From NCBI GenBank assembly GCA_946055365.1, contig CAMGFM010000086.1, positions 1 through 6,040 on the forward strand: a DNA stretch of 6,040 bases, given 5' to 3'. The notes beneath the pieces are model-generated. The model had not been told where the DNA came from. It saw only the letters and a list, made by a program, of their open reading frames with translations, and ran no database searches. This document shows positions 5,191 to 6,040 of this stretch, in pieces. Positions within the stretch are counted from its first letter, which is position 1. Every line of letters begins with the position of its first letter. The position numbers and the translations under genes are program-made. Source of the stretch: an uncultured Prevotella sp. GTDB taxonomy: Bacteria > Bacteroidota > Bacteroidia > Bacteroidales > Bacteroidaceae.

Positions 5191-6040
5191 CTATGCCAGT
5201 CCGAAGGCGCGCTTTATGTCGTCCACGCGGTCGAGTTTCTCCCATGTGAACAGCTCCACCTCCATGACCTTTGTCTCATGATAGCGCGATGTGAACGTCT
5301 TTTTCACCACCTCGTGCTTGCGTCCCACGTGTCCGTAGGCTGCCGTCTCCTTGTAGATGGGCTGTCGCAGCTTGAGATTGCGCTCTATGGCTTTGGGGCG
5401 CAGGTCAAAGAGCCTGCCGATGACGGCCGCTATCTCGCTGTCGCTCATGTTCACGTGGCTGCGGCCGTAGGTGTTGACATAAATGCTGACGGGTTGTGCC
5501 ATGCCGATGGCATAGCTCACCTGCACGAGCATCTCGTCTGCCACGCCTGCAGCCACCATGTTCTTGGCGATGTGGCGCGCGGCGTATGCCGCAGAGCGGT
5601 CTACCTTTGACGGATCCTTACCCGAGAAGGCCCCGCCGCCGTGTGCGCCCTTGCCTCCGTAGGTGTCTACGATAATCTTGCGCCCCGTCAGGCCCGTGTC
5701 ACCGTGCGGTCCGCCTATGACAAACTTGCCAGTGGGATTGACATAATACTTTATATCGTCGCCGAAGAGTGCCAGCACCTTGTCGCTGTGTATGAGCTCC
5801 TTGACACGTGGCATGAGAATGTTGATCACATCGTCCTTGATGGCGGCAAGCATACGGTCGTCGTCGTCGTCAAACTGGTCGTGCTGGGTGCTGACAACGA
5901 TGGTGTCTATGCGCTGCGGCACGCCCTCTTCCGAATACTCCACCGTCACCTGGCTCTTGGAGTCGGGGCGCAGATAGGTCATATACTTGCCCTCCCTGCG
6001 TATGTCGGCGAGGGTAGACATGATGAGATGCGCGAGATCG
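5191..6040 (-). CDS. metK: S-adenosylmethionine synthetase, N-terminus beyond window
   Basis: The enzyme makes S-adenosylmethionine from methionine and ATP in the cytoplasm, supplying the cell's main methyl donor. The frame is open to the right edge. The ATG at 6021 is internal, because the six codons before it read DLAHLI, which continues the family sequence. About 140-150 N-terminal residues, including the GHPDK ATP/methionine motif, are missing from view. Numbering from that internal Met, visible features are RPDSKSQVT (18-26, with the conserved catalytic lysine), GDTGLTGRK (107-115), the phosphate-binding GGGAFSGKDPSKVDRS (128-143) with its lysines and Mg-binding aspartate, and YKETAAYGH (223-231). 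The end LFTWEKLDRVDDIKRAFGLA is Bacteroidetes-like. A run of five aspartates (51-55) fills a loop that varies in length among relatives. No disruption is seen. Confidence 0.96.
   Translation of the reverse strand, partial: DLAHLIMSTLADIRREGKYMTYLRPDSKSQVTVEYSEEGVPQRIDTIVVSTQHDQFDDDDDRMLAAIKDDVINILMPRVKELIHSDKVLALFGDDIKYYVNPTGKFVIGGPHGDTGLTGRKIIVDTYGGKGAHGGGAFSGKDPSKVDRSAAYAARHIAKNMVAAGVADEMLVQVSYAIGMAQPVSIYVNTYGRSHVNMSDSEIAAVIGRLFDLRPKAIERNLKLRQPIYKETAAYGHVGRKHEVVKKTFTSRYHETKVMEVELFTWEKLDRVDDIKRAFGLA

Noticed and set aside
5158..5610. Plus-strand frame of 150 codons opposite metK
   Set aside because: It is antisense to strongly conserved MetK sequence and has no recognisable product.

Overview
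This 6,040-base window looks like chromosomal core sequence from a member of the Bacteroidales, most likely a Prevotella-type genome of middling GC content. Three things point there. The protein sequences of MetK, HemD, RnpA, YidD and TyrS closely resemble the Bacteroides/Prevotella versions as I remember them. The gene order DUF4271 - hemD - rnpA - yidD - tyrS fits that group. A promoter of the Bacteroidetes sigma type (TTTG, 20 bases, TAnnTTTG) sits in front of a tRNA gene. Starts lack clear Shine-Dalgarno sequences and tend to have A-rich leaders, which also fits. No database search was possible, so the taxon is an inference.

Every gene I support lies on the minus strand, so transcription reads from right to left. 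In that order the window holds: the C-terminal two thirds of metK (S-adenosylmethionine synthetase, cut by the right edge); a 414-base gap with a degenerate array of about 22-base units; a DUF4271 multi-pass membrane protein; a 320-base gap dominated by three tandem copies of a 64-base hairpin-forming repeat; hemD (uroporphyrinogen-III synthase family); rnpA (RNase P protein) 33 bases downstream; a 219-base gap with three copies of an AT-rich repeat of about 22 bases; yidD (membrane insertion factor); tyrS (tyrosyl-tRNA synthetase); and at the left edge a truncated tRNA-Gln(TTG) gene with its own promoter.

The genes are mostly housekeeping. rnpA, tyrS and the tRNA belong to tRNA maturation and charging. 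YidD assists membrane protein insertion, MetK makes the main methyl donor, and the HemD-like protein belongs to tetrapyrrole chemistry. hemD-rnpA is tight enough to be one transcript. The other junctions are interrupted by repeats and may be separate units.

I see no phage, insertion sequence, CRISPR array or defence system, and no clearly new gene system. The most unusual content is in the intergenic regions: three unrelated tandem-repeat families in one short stretch. The 64-base one has stems that pair better as RNA read from the same strand as the genes.
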